A stretch of 64,000 bases of DNA from Ptychodera flava (Eukaryota > Hemichordata > Enteropneusta > Ptychoderidae), in contig NC_091947.1 in the NCBI RefSeq assembly GCF_041260155.1, positions 29,678,528 through 29,742,527 on the forward strand, read 5' to 3'. The translations under genes were made by a program, and so were the position numbers. Below the pieces are notes generated by a model that saw only the letters and a program-made list of their open reading frames with translations, made no database searches and was not told the DNA's origin. Shown one piece after another: positions 11,401 to 27,921 of this stretch (position 1 is its first letter; every line of letters begins with the position of its first letter).

Positions 11401-14400
11401 GCGATAAAAATAAGAAATTTTAAATATCTAGGGAGGCGAGGCCCGTGAATCATGGAATTCTTTTGGAATCGGAACGGCTAGACGCAGATTACGGGATGCG
11501 ACGCAAACGTCGTGAGGTAGCAGAACCGGGACATAAATCACGGGAGAAATTTACGCAATACGCTTATGCACAACAAACCACGTACAATGCTGGTGAAGTA
11601 GGCATAAAAGTGGAATAAAACTGTGACGTTGCTATTCGATCCGTGATTTATGGGCCGAATGCGGTATTCGAAACATATCTCCGCATTCAACTATATTGAG
11701 TATTATTAGATTGGTATGGAAGATATAATGCCTGAATTAATAACAATATTTTTAAATTGCGTGGCAATTTGGACAGAACAGCTAAGGTTGGTCGATGGTG
11801 CATTTTGTTGCTAATGGGCTCCGAGTAGCATTAAACAAAGTAAGCACGTCATTGGCGAGGGTACCTTGCAATGTCGTAAGTTTCAGTTGTCGACATTACT
11901 TATTAAATCGCATGCCAATACCATACGAGGGAAAAAAGGCGCGTGTTTTCTCTTGAAGTGCCGCAACCGGAACGATTGTCCTCTGTTGCCACGAACGGGG
12001 TTCGGTGGATGTCGGTATTTAATATCGCAACGTTTTGATTTCACAACGACAATGAATTTTTTTAACAGATTCTATAAAATCGGAGGCATCGGTACACGAC
12101 GTTCTGTGAGTATATTAAATTGGTGAGTTTCGATGGCTGTGTGGGTCAAGTTTATGTACACAACCTTGCAGTGAAAGGAAGCCCGAGTTTGTCTGACGTC
12201 AGGGGCTGGTTTCTAAATTTCATGAAGTTTCTGTCGATCTTGTCTGCGACAGCATTCTTACCGCCAGCAAACTGAAGCGTCGGTGACTGAGATCTATCAG
12301 TGGATGTACCGTGTTTGACAACAGTAAGCTTACACATGTGAGAAAATTCATGAAACCGTTGCAAATGGGAAACCCCAGCATTGAATACCAGATATCTGTC
12401 ATTTACCCATGAACCACGTACCCGTTTTAGGGACCCTATAATAATTTCAGATCTTTGAGACCTGGGCATGCGAACTCTGTTTCATCGCACGCGCGGCCTG
12501 TTGAAATGACTGCCCAAAAAGAGGCTCGAACAGCTTTTGAAATTACAGACTGTAATTAGCTGATGTAAGTACAACATATGGGCGCAGTGCGGACGTACTT
12601 TACAAAGAAAACCAAGGCATGGATGATTCATAATTCCCATCCAAATGCGCCGTTCAGTGTTTCCATCTAGCTAGGCAAACATGGCACAACGACGGCATAT
12701 CCCCAAGCATAATGGAGGTCGTCGTCAGGCTAATGGCGTTTTCGATTATAAGATAATCTCTTGACAGTAATTCTAATTTGACCCGATATATAATTATTTT
12801 AAAATATACTTATTTAACTAAAAGCGAAGACGATGTTCTTCTGCGAACACCGTTTTTGTCGCAAAAAAAAAAACTTTTCGTGTTGGGTTTGCGTTCAATG
12901 AAAGACGTTAGTCTACCATTCATTGTGTATATTTGAGAAAATTTGTTATGTATCTGTAACACGAATATACAAATTAAATAGTTAAATACAGAAATAGGGA
13001 CTCGGGTGAAATCGAAACAGACGCAAAACCAAGTTTTCAAATTACATGGTCGGCGAAACACGTTTGTCGGATATGTCCACGTATATCACTTCGACTTACG
13101 CTCTCATTGTAGAGAAAGGAAGAAAAATATATATGTTCTGTCAGATCAGTCACAATTACTCATCAAAACTTGTAAATAATTTACATAAATTAATCTCCTT
13201 TCTATTCAAATAGAAATTTGGTAAACACTGGCAGGAGTTGTCAGCTGTTGTATCTGATGTCCGCACTAGACCAATTAGGAGACAAAAATTGCAGTTCGGC
13301 GACCAATTCTCCACGTTTTGCATTCTTCCGTCAGCCCTAATGAAAATTTATCGCCATACTGGCAACAAATGAATTAATTTTGATCAAAAATAATTCGAAA
13401 ATCATTAAAAGCAAATTGTATTTGATTGCAATGATCGTTTCTGTCAGCTGCTTTTGATCAAAGGAGATTCTAACCACGGGTTTAGCGTTCATTTATTCCA
13501 ATCCTTGTAGGTATGTTTTTATCACACTCTTTTTACCGTATATGGTACTCTTTCACTGCACACAACTGTCGCAATTTGCAGCTGCGTTCATCCCGGATTA
13601 AAATTCATACTTTATTTGTCCATTATTTTACGCCTGTAATTTCTGAGGGGTTTTGGATAACAAAAATTCCCGGAGAAGCTACCGTTGGACTCGGCCCACG
13701 GCGCTTTATACGCGCTTTTATAGTACCGTATATTTTTGAACAACGCACCGAGTTACCCGATTCTGTCGTGTACATCCGGGTGACTTCGCTGAACGATGTG
13801 TATGCCTAGAAGACATTTTTGTCTCTAGGCACAGATGGATGATTATCAAACCAAGGTATATATGTCGGAGGTTTTTGAATGGGGAAACTATAAAGGTGAA
13901 GGTGTTTGTTGATCGGAGAAGATGGGAATGGATATATTGGTTATTAAAAATAATCAATGATAGTTATTGCTAGACCGAGAATATGGTTTGGACTTGTTCC
14001 TCTTTCATTTGTGTGTACAGACATCCATTGCGATGTTATGCAGTACGTATCACCAGTCTTGCAGAGATGAAAAGTTATGAAGTAATGACCACAAAGTAAC
14101 TCTATTTTCGCCGCTTCCTCTTGGCAGAGTCAATTTGCTATGTCGCACTGTCAACGTTGATAAAAAATACCAAGCGTTCTGCCAGTAGACGGTTATTTCA
14201 TATTTTCGTTCGTGTTCATAACGACGCGCATCAACGCCACTAGGTTCCAGTGTATAGGATAAAATATGGTGTACAAATTATTCCGATTCATATCAGCTTG
14301 AAGAATGAACACAGAACGTTTGATAACTGTGACCGATTTGCTCTCAAGCTTTGCTTTATTGAGGCCCATAACAACGTAGTTTAGAGGATTAAAGAGCTGC

Positions 14401-17400
14401 CCGCTTTTACCTGAAATGTGTTCATTTCATATGAAAGATGTTGTCGATTTTGAAAGATAAGCTTTTACAAAACCACATCAGTTGTAAACTTGACAGATGA
14501 CACTTTTTGGATATTAAAAGCAAGGCAAGATTACGCTTTTCATAACAGTTTTACCTTGCATCCAATTTTTTTAAAAATCTCATAATTTTTAAAGTAGCCA
14601 ACTTAAAGGAAATGTGCTGTTTTCATATTAACGCCTGTCAGAGGTCAAAGTTCTATATCCCGTTGCAGACCACAAAATTGACAACATATTTGTTCGTGTT
14701 TACCGATGTATGAATTGTCTGGAATCTGAACGAAACACACTTGGATATTCTGCATTATCATTGAGTCAGTGTTACTGGCTCATCATGATACACAATCAAT
14801 AAAAATTGTAACGAAATACCAGCAAACAGACCACTGTTGTTCTCCCAATACTCCCTTTTGATCATATAACGTATATTGAAATCGAGACACGGTGCGAGAT
14901 GTGCAAAGATTTCACCACGACCGTTCGACATTCTGACATATCCACTTTTAGATTGTTCACTTACGCATTATTGGCATGTCGGCATTCAAAGCACGCTTTT
15001 GCCAAGAGCGCCAGCGCAGATGGATGATAATATTTCGCAGGAAAAAATCAGCACTATCTATGATCAGTTGAACTCTGTAAGCTTACAAAAACGATAGAGA
15101 ACACGATTGTTCATAATATATCCTTTCCCTGTCGAAGTGGCTGCCGTCCACCGGGATGTCAAAGAAGCCGCTTGGTGTGTGTATACAGGCCGCAAGTACA
15201 CTGTCTGCTCCGAGCAAGTCTGACTCCTGCTCGATTTAATCAGCGCCCGTTTCGTTTGTAAAACTTACATTCCTTCCTAGGGCAAATTTATCTAAATTTT
15301 AGTGTGTGTGGAAGGTGAAGAAAGTTTGAAATATAAATTAAACCCGAAAAAAATGAAAAATAATATTTGCAGTAGTCTCGGTTTTGTCGAGTTTGTTATA
15401 ATTCGACGATCACAGGTTGAAAGTTGGCAGTGGGGCTACACATGCGCGGAGCGGTGGCCTCTCATCGAATTGCCTAAACATCGTTATCAAGAATGAAGCC
15501 GTTAGTGGATATTGAAAGCATTGCACACGAGGGTTTTGCCATTACAGATAAATAAATCCTCAATTACGATGACAACACAGGCCATCCCCAGTGGACTAAT
15601 TTACGTCTGATAAGGCGATCAGTGCCTTTAAGTCCATTAATGTGTTTAGATTAGTCACTAGGACTAGGTTTTTAAAGGTTTTTGATATTTGGTAATGTCA
15701 TGAAATACAGGTTAAACCAAATCATTTGTACTGTCGATTTCCAGACATTTGGACAAGTGAAAAGGCGATCGCCGAGGCACATAAAATGAATAGAGTCATT
15801 CTACAAGATGGCCCACGTTCTAAGTCTGGGCATTAAAACAAATCTATCAAAATCTCACGCGTCATTTGAGCTAATTTAACCAAAGAAAACGCCGTATTTA
15901 TCATGTCGACCGATTAAAGTGTTATTCTAAGTCTTTTTAGCTTGGGGCACTCGACGTTTTCATTCCGTTCACAAATAACAGGGGGTTAATTTATGAAAAT
16001 ATCGAAGAAAACCTCCGTGTTTGAAATCCCCTTTAGCGTGGCAGTAAGTTAATGTTTTAAACACCTTAAAAAGTAATAGGCCTATTTTGGCGATTTTCTC
16101 TGCCCATGAAATTTACAATTTTTTTTATTCCCCTGCTACAGTAGACGCGTGTGCTTTCGTTGGGTAACAAACATCCACGCTGGTAACCTATATATGAGAA
16201 AATCCATCGAGCGTGGACAATCATTGCCCGGCATATCACACCGTTGTCAGATATATCTTTTGAGTAGCTTCACTTTAGTCTCAACTCGTCTGCAACGAAG
16301 ATCAGTCATGTCGCTGTTCAAATTGAACAAAGGCTACAAACGTAAAGTGCGATATTTTCACAGAGATTTGCCGATCTATGTTCAAAGATCAATCGCAGAG
16401 CAGAAATCGCCTGGAGTTTTCTCTCTCACAACAGACATTATCCGCCTTCCGCAACAGCATTTAAGTGAGGGCAATTTATGGCTAGTTCTGAAATTATTCG
16501 CCCTCTCCAACGATCAAACGATGTCATGTTTATCTTCTTTTGACCCCGTCCACCCTGTTTCCTTTATAAGATTCAGCTGAACTACAGCAGACGGTGGGAT
16601 CAGACCAAATTTAGCCGATGAAATGGTTGTTACTTGCCGTAGCATACTACAGCTGTATCAAATGTATAGTGTTTTGACGTTATAACGCGAGTTGAGCAGC
16701 ACACAGACAAGATGAAATTTAAGTCCGCACTTGAAATTCTCTTGTCAACAAGAATGTCATACGTTCTACCTATGGACTTCGACGACATCGGTGTTGTGTT
16801 TTACATTTTGTAGGTTATAAATAGATAGATATATTAACGGAAAACATCAACTGTACAATAGATCAATATTACAGCTTTTCAATAATTATTATATAATAAG
16901 TGATCCGAACTGGAACATTGTGATAGTCAACGAGAACACCCGCAGCAGAGAGGCAATGGCAAAGTCAAGTTCGAGTCTTGAACGACGCACTTGTCATGAA
17001 ATAACACCTCCACTCCATTAACCATGATCAATTTTCATTCGTTTGTTTGCCGACCGTCCAAGCAAAATGAAATGTCACATTTCGCCGTCACAAAGCTTGA
17101 TACAGCTCGTTTACTTGAAATTAATAGGACATATTCTTTAGTATCAATCGTGCTGTGTGCTGTATGATTAAAACCAATCGATTATAGAAAACGATAAAAA
17201 AGATATCCTTAACAATAAAAACATGGATTATAAGATTAATAATTGAAATTATCGCTTTATCTAAATCGAATTCGTCTTACTTATCTTCTGTCCCGAATTT
17301 TAAATCGAAACAATATTTTAGCTCACCAATGAAAATCTCGACACTTGGCGTGAAGATGAAAAACCCTTACACAAACTTTCTTTGAAATATTCCAGATCGC

Positions 17401-18312
17401 ATGCATGGGCAGAAAATGAAATTTTCTTTGGAAATGATGAAGTTATATGGTTCATTTATTTAACTGGTTATTAATTAATTTTTCATTGATGGCACGTCAT
17501 CGTTATTGTATGAATGTAGAGATGGAGATGATAGTGATTATCCCGTTAGCGTTGATTGTGATGCTGGAGAGCAATCTCGGTGACGGAACATAGTCATTGA
17601 TGTTGTTAATGTTATCATCATCAACATACATCGCACAGACCGCCATCCACGGTATTTTGCCATCATTCTAACACATTATCGTAAACAATCAGCATGTTTA
17701 TCACACATTAATCGTCCTCATTGCAAACTGATTAAACGCCCGTGACCTCACAACGTGGAATTAAGGCACCACTGGTTGCCGTGGTAACGACGGTATCTCT
17801 ATTTCTATGGAAAGACTCTCACAAAGTGGCGTTTTTCTTTTTTTTTTATCTTGGCTTCGCTTTTTTCGGAGCTACCGTTTCGTAACGTTTCGTTGCAGGG
17901 GGATGTTGACAACCTTAAATCAACAAATCGCCAATATCGTACTGTTATCTTTACATGCGCGTTCACAAGGACGCTTTGAGGTGTATGATGAATGCAAATT
18001 AGAAGGAACATCCCAAAGCAACCATGGTACAATTAAAGTTAAAAAGTGCGTGCTCACGATCCGTATAATTGCCTAAACACTTCACTTTCGCGTCAAATTC
18101 ATGAAAAAGTCTCCAGCTCGGTTCAAGCGAGAAAACATCCTTTATATGAAAACACGTATACAAAAGAATTGGTCAAAGGTATGTAATGAAGTGTAACAAG
18201 ATGTTTAAACAAAAAGATTACTCATCAATATTTGTCTCATCATTTGAAGATAATGTAATCTGTGTTTAATGTTTCGACATCTTGCAGATGACTGAACACG
18301 CACACACACGCA
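5452..18312. other. Intergenic DNA 3' of Nkx6, no gene seen
   Basis: About 12.9 kb with only short, unrelated ORFs and no exon with family similarity. It starts with the Nkx6 3' UTR, whose end I cannot place. Around 9470-9650 a decayed TTTCAAACC-like motif recurs at irregular 30-47 bp steps, perhaps an old repeat. Regulatory content for Nkx6 is expected but not provable here. Confidence 0.6.
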
Positions 18313-22899
<4,587 letters not shown>

Positions 22900-23150
22900 G
22901 GCACTGTGGGGCAATGGTTGGCTTACCGGCCTCACTATCAGAGCATGGTAAGTTCGAGACCCGGTAGGTCCAGAGTAACGGACTCACTGTCGGAGGTTGG
23001 TTAGTTCGAGACTCTAACATGGAGTTGAGTCTTTGAGCAAGGCACTTTACTCCTCATTGCTCCATTAGTTAGTGGGATATGGTTACCTCATCCTGTAATT
23101 GGGCAATGGCAATGCCTGTTGGATGAAGGATTGAATTAAAAGAAAGCAAT
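22900..23150 (+). repeat. tRNA-derived SINE-like copy
   Basis: The head shows a pol III B-box-like AGTTCGAGACC at 22951-22961 and a second GTTCGAGACT near 23002-23011, so a tRNA-like unit may be doubled. The body contains TTGAGCAAGGCACTTTACTC, a kind of segment seen in many animal SINEs, and ends near GGATTGAATTAAAA. The 22976-23140 part matches a minus-strand copy at about 31350-31535, which shows it is a dispersed repeat. Exact ends and family are unassigned. Confidence 0.65.
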
Positions 23151-23789
23151 AAAGCAAAAGATTCGGTAGACTTTGGAGGAGAATTTACATTGTTTTTGGT
23201 TTTATCACTTTTTGAGAAACAAGGTCACCATCTTTCGATATTTCACCTGAATATTCATTTTATCTCATCCTGCGGTGTACTGAAAGATGTTCAGTAAGAA
23301 ACCATTCTGCAGCTTTTTACTCTCACAATTACGGCGAATCGACTGGACGAAATACACACTGTTTTACATCATAAGCGTATTATTTTGTTATGAGTGTTGG
23401 CCGGGCTTATTTAAATGATTGGCAACTGACCACTAATTATACATCATCGACATAAACAACCTTTCGGAGTAAACAAGCACAACCACAGAAAATAGCGAAA
23501 GATGGTATTTTTGTTAAAAGGGGCAATAGTTGTAACTTTTTATAATATTTTTATTGTTTTTTCAGAAAGCAATCGCATATTCGTACTCTTCTTCCAAAAG
23601 AAGGTTCAAATAGAAGGTGTAAGCCTTCCAATGTTATTACTGATAAAAATTCTTTTTCGGACTAAAATTCAGTCGTCAAAAATAATATTGGACATTACAG
23701 ACGTGCAGGGTGTATTGACATGTTGGACATGTTCCATGTCAACATGATTTGGGAAGTAGAACAATAAAGTGTGTCGTACAAACAGAGCA
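23151..23789. other. Intergenic DNA, no gene seen
   Basis: About 640 bp with no supported gene or repeat. Confidence 0.5.
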
Positions 23790-23841
23790 AAAAAGTTCAT
23801 CAAAAGTTCATCGAAAGTTCATCAAAAATTCATCAAAAGTT
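23790..23841. repeat. Short tandem repeat, 12-bp unit
   Basis: About four imperfect copies of AAAAGTTCATCA in tandem. They differ by single substitutions. Confidence 0.85.
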
Positions 23842-24147
23842 ACAGCCGAAGGCGCTTAAACTTATGCTCGCATTGTTCGTAGTGCAGAGGTCAGGCTGGT
23901 CACGAGGACAAGGTCAAAACTGATAATGAGCGTCTTTCACATACTTTTATCATTGTTGTGTTATTTTATTTTTATTTTTTCTGGCTAGTTGTACATTTCA
24001 CCAGTCCGTTTTGTGTTGATTATTTTGTTATGTCACAATGCCGAAAGCTGTTAACGAAATGAAAGCTACTGAGATTTCACATTCTCGAAAATAGTTGACA
24101 GACTCATTCTTACAACGTTATCATTTAAAATCTTAGTTTGTCTTCCG

Positions 24148-24230
24148 TTGTTTGTTTGTCTGTTTGTTTGTTTGTTTGTTTGTTTGTTTGTTTGTTTGTT
24201 TGTTTGTTTGTTTGTTTGTTTGATTGATTT
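24148..24230. repeat. (GTTT)n microsatellite
   Basis: About 80 bp of TTTG tetranucleotide repeats with one GTCT interruption near the start, ending in TTGATTGATT. Confidence 0.95.
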
Positions 24231-24616
24231 TAGTTTCAATTCGATTTTTCATTTGTAATTGGTCACTCGCTGTCTGTGACTTCTCTTTAAATTATAAGAT
24301 AAACTTGCTATAACAACTATTGATGATTAATTTGTCCAGGTAATTTTCGCTGGCTGATGATTTTCTTTTTGAAAATGCGTTTAATGCATACATTCCGATT
24401 TTCTGACTTCAAAAATGCATAAAGTTCTGGTTGTAAATGCAGTACAACACCATCATGCCGAAATCCTATCAATTTACTGGATGGAAAATCATTTCGTTGA
24501 CCAATAGAAATGCACGGTTTTACCTGTGTGAAGGTGATAATTTAACCTAACTCTAACTTTTGACAATTTTGTCCAGAATTTTTGTTCCGTTTATCAGATT
24601 TTCGGTCTGCTTCCTA

Positions 24617-24779
24617 CAGCATTATGAAATACCCAGTATTTGGTAAGTCAGTGCGACATGTCGTTGCTTGACGTTCATTGAATTCAAGCGCGAACCTGAA
24701 TTCGATTATCGATACAATGCCAGGCACACCTATACATTCAAAGTTGACAAGCTGAGTACTGGGTATTTCAACACGCTGT
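24617..24779. mobile_element. Small inverted-repeat element (MITE-like)
   Basis: Perfect 14-bp inverted arms: TGAAATACCCAGTA at 24625-24638 and its complement at 24757-24770. Weaker symmetry extends outwards to ACAGC on both sides. The 118-bp centre is not self-complementary. No convincing target-site duplication is visible, so a MITE is the likeliest reading but not proven. Confidence 0.5.
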
Positions 24780-27566
24780 GGTACGCAGACCTAGAAATTG
24801 CGGCTGACACAAGAAAAAAAACACTGAAAAAAAATTGTCAGAAGTAACAGTTACTGGGCCTTTAAATTCGCTACATTTGTTGGAGATGAATCTCAATCGA
24901 CGCGCAACACCGGACGGTTTTTATCTCTGCGACACAAAATGTGATGATTCAATCGTGTGTACTGATTGTTGTTAAATTTCAAAACCATCTCCAGGTCATC
25001 CGAGTGGAGTGTGATACCCTGCCCTATGTAATCACGTCAAGTCGGAATAAATGGTATAAACACTAATATAAGGATCTTATTTCCCTATACATAGCCGTTA
25101 AATCACATCGAGTGTGTATTATTCTTGTTAAGAAGACTTGGGAATATGGCTGTAAATTTTCCCGCCAGGGGGATGCTTAGAAACACATGGTACAAGCACT
25201 GCTCGGCGATTAGGATGACAGATAAAGCTGCCGATAAAGAGCCACACACGGAAGCCCAGCTGAGCCTGGTCCTTTTGGGGACTTTACTTAATACTGGCAA
25301 TTACGATCAAACGCCGGGACATTACCGGGGAAAATATTATTAAAAAACCTGGATTTCTTGCGCAGGCCATGAATATTCCGAAATTTCTATCGCCGCTGCA
25401 TCGGGGCGTTTGGTGCTATGTCTAACATTGGAAATGTTTTACGAGTCCCATTTACAGTAAAATTCACTATTAACATGAACTGTCTGTACATCTGAGAATC
25501 ATTTAATATTTTGTCACAATATTTGAGTGACCCTGCTGACGTACACAAGAACATTTTGCTTTGGGGAAAGTTTCTTTGCTTTCTAAAAAGGCCTATGATT
25601 TATTCGACCTCATATTTCGAACTAATAAAACCGAGTGACAGCGAACACTGAGCGCCGATTCCGCGGGCAAATCCCTTGAAATAAAGTTTGACAGATGCTA
25701 ACGTTTCTGTACACCTGTTTCGAGTCAGTCAATTACTTTCGTACAAGAAAACGACAGACTTTTTGCAAATTCAAAAATCTGTCTGGCTTTTCCCGCCATT
25801 ATTCTTGTGTCGGTTGTCTATCGAAGAACACAATTTTCGGCGGGATTATTTGCTATTTAACTCTATCCGATCTCAGGTCAGTCGTGTTTAGCTCGCATTA
25901 AATTTATTTACGTAGGCTGAAATCCCTCTTTCTACCTCCATCAAACATTATTACGGTCCGTTATTAGTCGTCCGGCCCTAGGGACTACTTTACAGTTTAC
26001 AAATAATATTTCTACTTGGACTCATTGCTTTCCGTAATATAATCTTGCCCTAAACAAACATTATCTAGAGCGATTGGCTGTCTGCCTCTATGTCTGCGGT
26101 ATCATTAGCATGTTTACACAGCTAAAGTAATTTCATATTTTCACAGACCAGGTCTGAGTGTAATCTGGCCATTTAATAGAAGTCACAGCTGACTTCGCAT
26201 CGTTATCTCTCGTTACAATCAGTCCTCTTTCTTCTGGCTATTAAATGCTTGTAAAATGTTAGGGTTTTTTAAAAAAAAAGAATGCACGGGATTGAATGGA
26301 TTCCACATTATGTTTGAGGAAATCTAGGCAGCGGTGCACTGTCACGTTAAATTTTGATTAAATCCAATGGCATCCGATCTTATAATCTCTCAAATTCTCA
26401 TTCCGAAATGAAATCTTTACCACAGCCTAACCAACGTCGGAATTGGCGATCATCTATTGAATCACTTGGATGACACGGGGGGACGATCAATCATAGCCCT
26501 CGCTTCAATCCCCGTAACATGCGCGTATTTTTATTTCACAAGCACCGTCATCAAGTGATGGGTAATTTCATGCTAACGACGGGGCATTTCAGCTCATTCG
26601 TTTCTTGGATTCCAGGGGGTCAAGGGTTAACGGGGTTTTGGGGCAGGAAATGTAGGATTGCAAAGCTCGTTGGCGAGCGAGCGCGAACTTGGAGATAATC
26701 GGTCTTGCCGGGAGGAGTGAAAATAAATTGCACGTGTCATCGGTGCTCGAAAGCTCTTAGTGATGTTTAGCTGATGGGACGATGACAAAATAATCAAACT
26801 CGGCAGCTATTATTTTATATTAATGAACGGAACACGGTTTTTATTTAGACGAACAAGAGAGACTGGCGACATCATTTGTCAAATGTCTTACAGCTTGTAC
26901 GTGATAAACAGTGACGAAACAAACCGCTGCTGGCGTATGTCTTCACACTTGTAAGTATTTCACAGTAGCAGCAAACGAGACGGCTTGATCAGAACATTTC
27001 ACTTAATCTTTAAATAATAAAGTAATGATTTTTAAAACCAGTGAAAGTGTTTACGGTATTATGGCGTGTTCTCTTTGAATGTTTCTGTACCAGTTGGTAT
27101 TGCATCTTAAACTTGTACGAACAACCTGATCAGCCCAAGAAAAAAAAATTCCGGAAACTCCAACCCTTCCCCTCCCCTTCCCCGGCACAAGCTGTTTTTT
27201 CGCCCTTACAATATGCATGGCACGATTCCCTTATTTCCTCCGGTCATAGTTCCTGTTCGACCTACTCTACTTGTCGACACCATGTTACAGGAATCACACA
27301 TATTTTGGTTTCAAGCGAATAAACGGTGTACACCAACGCAAGTATATGTTGTCGATGACTATATATAGTAAGTCAACATAACATTTTAAAATGATTCTCT
27401 TTTGGCATAATTAGCGTAAGTGTAGTAGTTAACTTCATATTTCACAAGATGCTTGGCGCTGGCAAGGATAACACTGTATTTCAACATACTCGAGGAAGAC
27501 GAAGGAAATGCAAATAAAATATTTAAAATATTATGAAAGTAAAACTACGGCTATTGTTTTCTTTAA
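24780..27566. other. Intergenic DNA, no gene seen; possible enhancer at 26040-26210
   Basis: No exon recognised. The stretch from about 25900 to 26700 is free of visible repeats. Around 26040-26210 it holds two forkhead-type sites (TAAACAAACA at 26051-26060, TGTTTAC at 26111-26117) and two GATA-type TTATCT sites (26061-26066, 26203-26208). Forkhead and GATA inputs would suit a gut or endoderm enhancer of Nkx6; that is inference only. Confidence 0.35.
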
Positions 27567-27917
27567 GGTAGAAGGCGCCTCGGGGACAGGTGTTTGGAGT
27601 CCCAAACTTTTACATTTCTGTTCTGATCTACCACTTATGGGGGTTCATTTTCAAGCTGCTGGTGTAAGAGAACTTTTCACCGGCTTAGTTTTTCGAAAAT
27701 CGAAAATTTTATTTTCCTCCATAGAGTTAACAGAGGGATGGCTGCCATTTTGAATTTCAAATATCGGTAAGGCTTGGATAATTTGTATCTCTAGTACCAT
27801 AATTTGCAAGGTGAGCCCCGATTTTTATTCTTGATTTTGAAAGAAAATAGTTGAAATATTCCGTGAGGAAAATTTGAACAAAAGTTTAAGTCTTTCACTT
27901 TCGAGGCTCATACTACC
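27567..27917. mobile_element. TTAA-flanked MITE, 351 bp
   Basis: Terminal inverted repeats GGTAGAAGGCGCCTCG (left) and GGTAGTATGAGCCTCG (right end, complement), 13 of 16 identical, directly flanked by TTAA at 27563-27566 and 27918-27921. TTAA duplication is the hallmark of piggyBac-type transposition, but the termini lack the usual CCC start, so the superfamily is tentative. The right half is related to 48930-49116. Confidence 0.7.
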
Positions 27918-27921
27918 TTAA

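Noticed and set aside
22900..23020. tRNA gene
   Set aside because: The B boxes belong to a SINE-like repeat; no full cloverleaf is formed.
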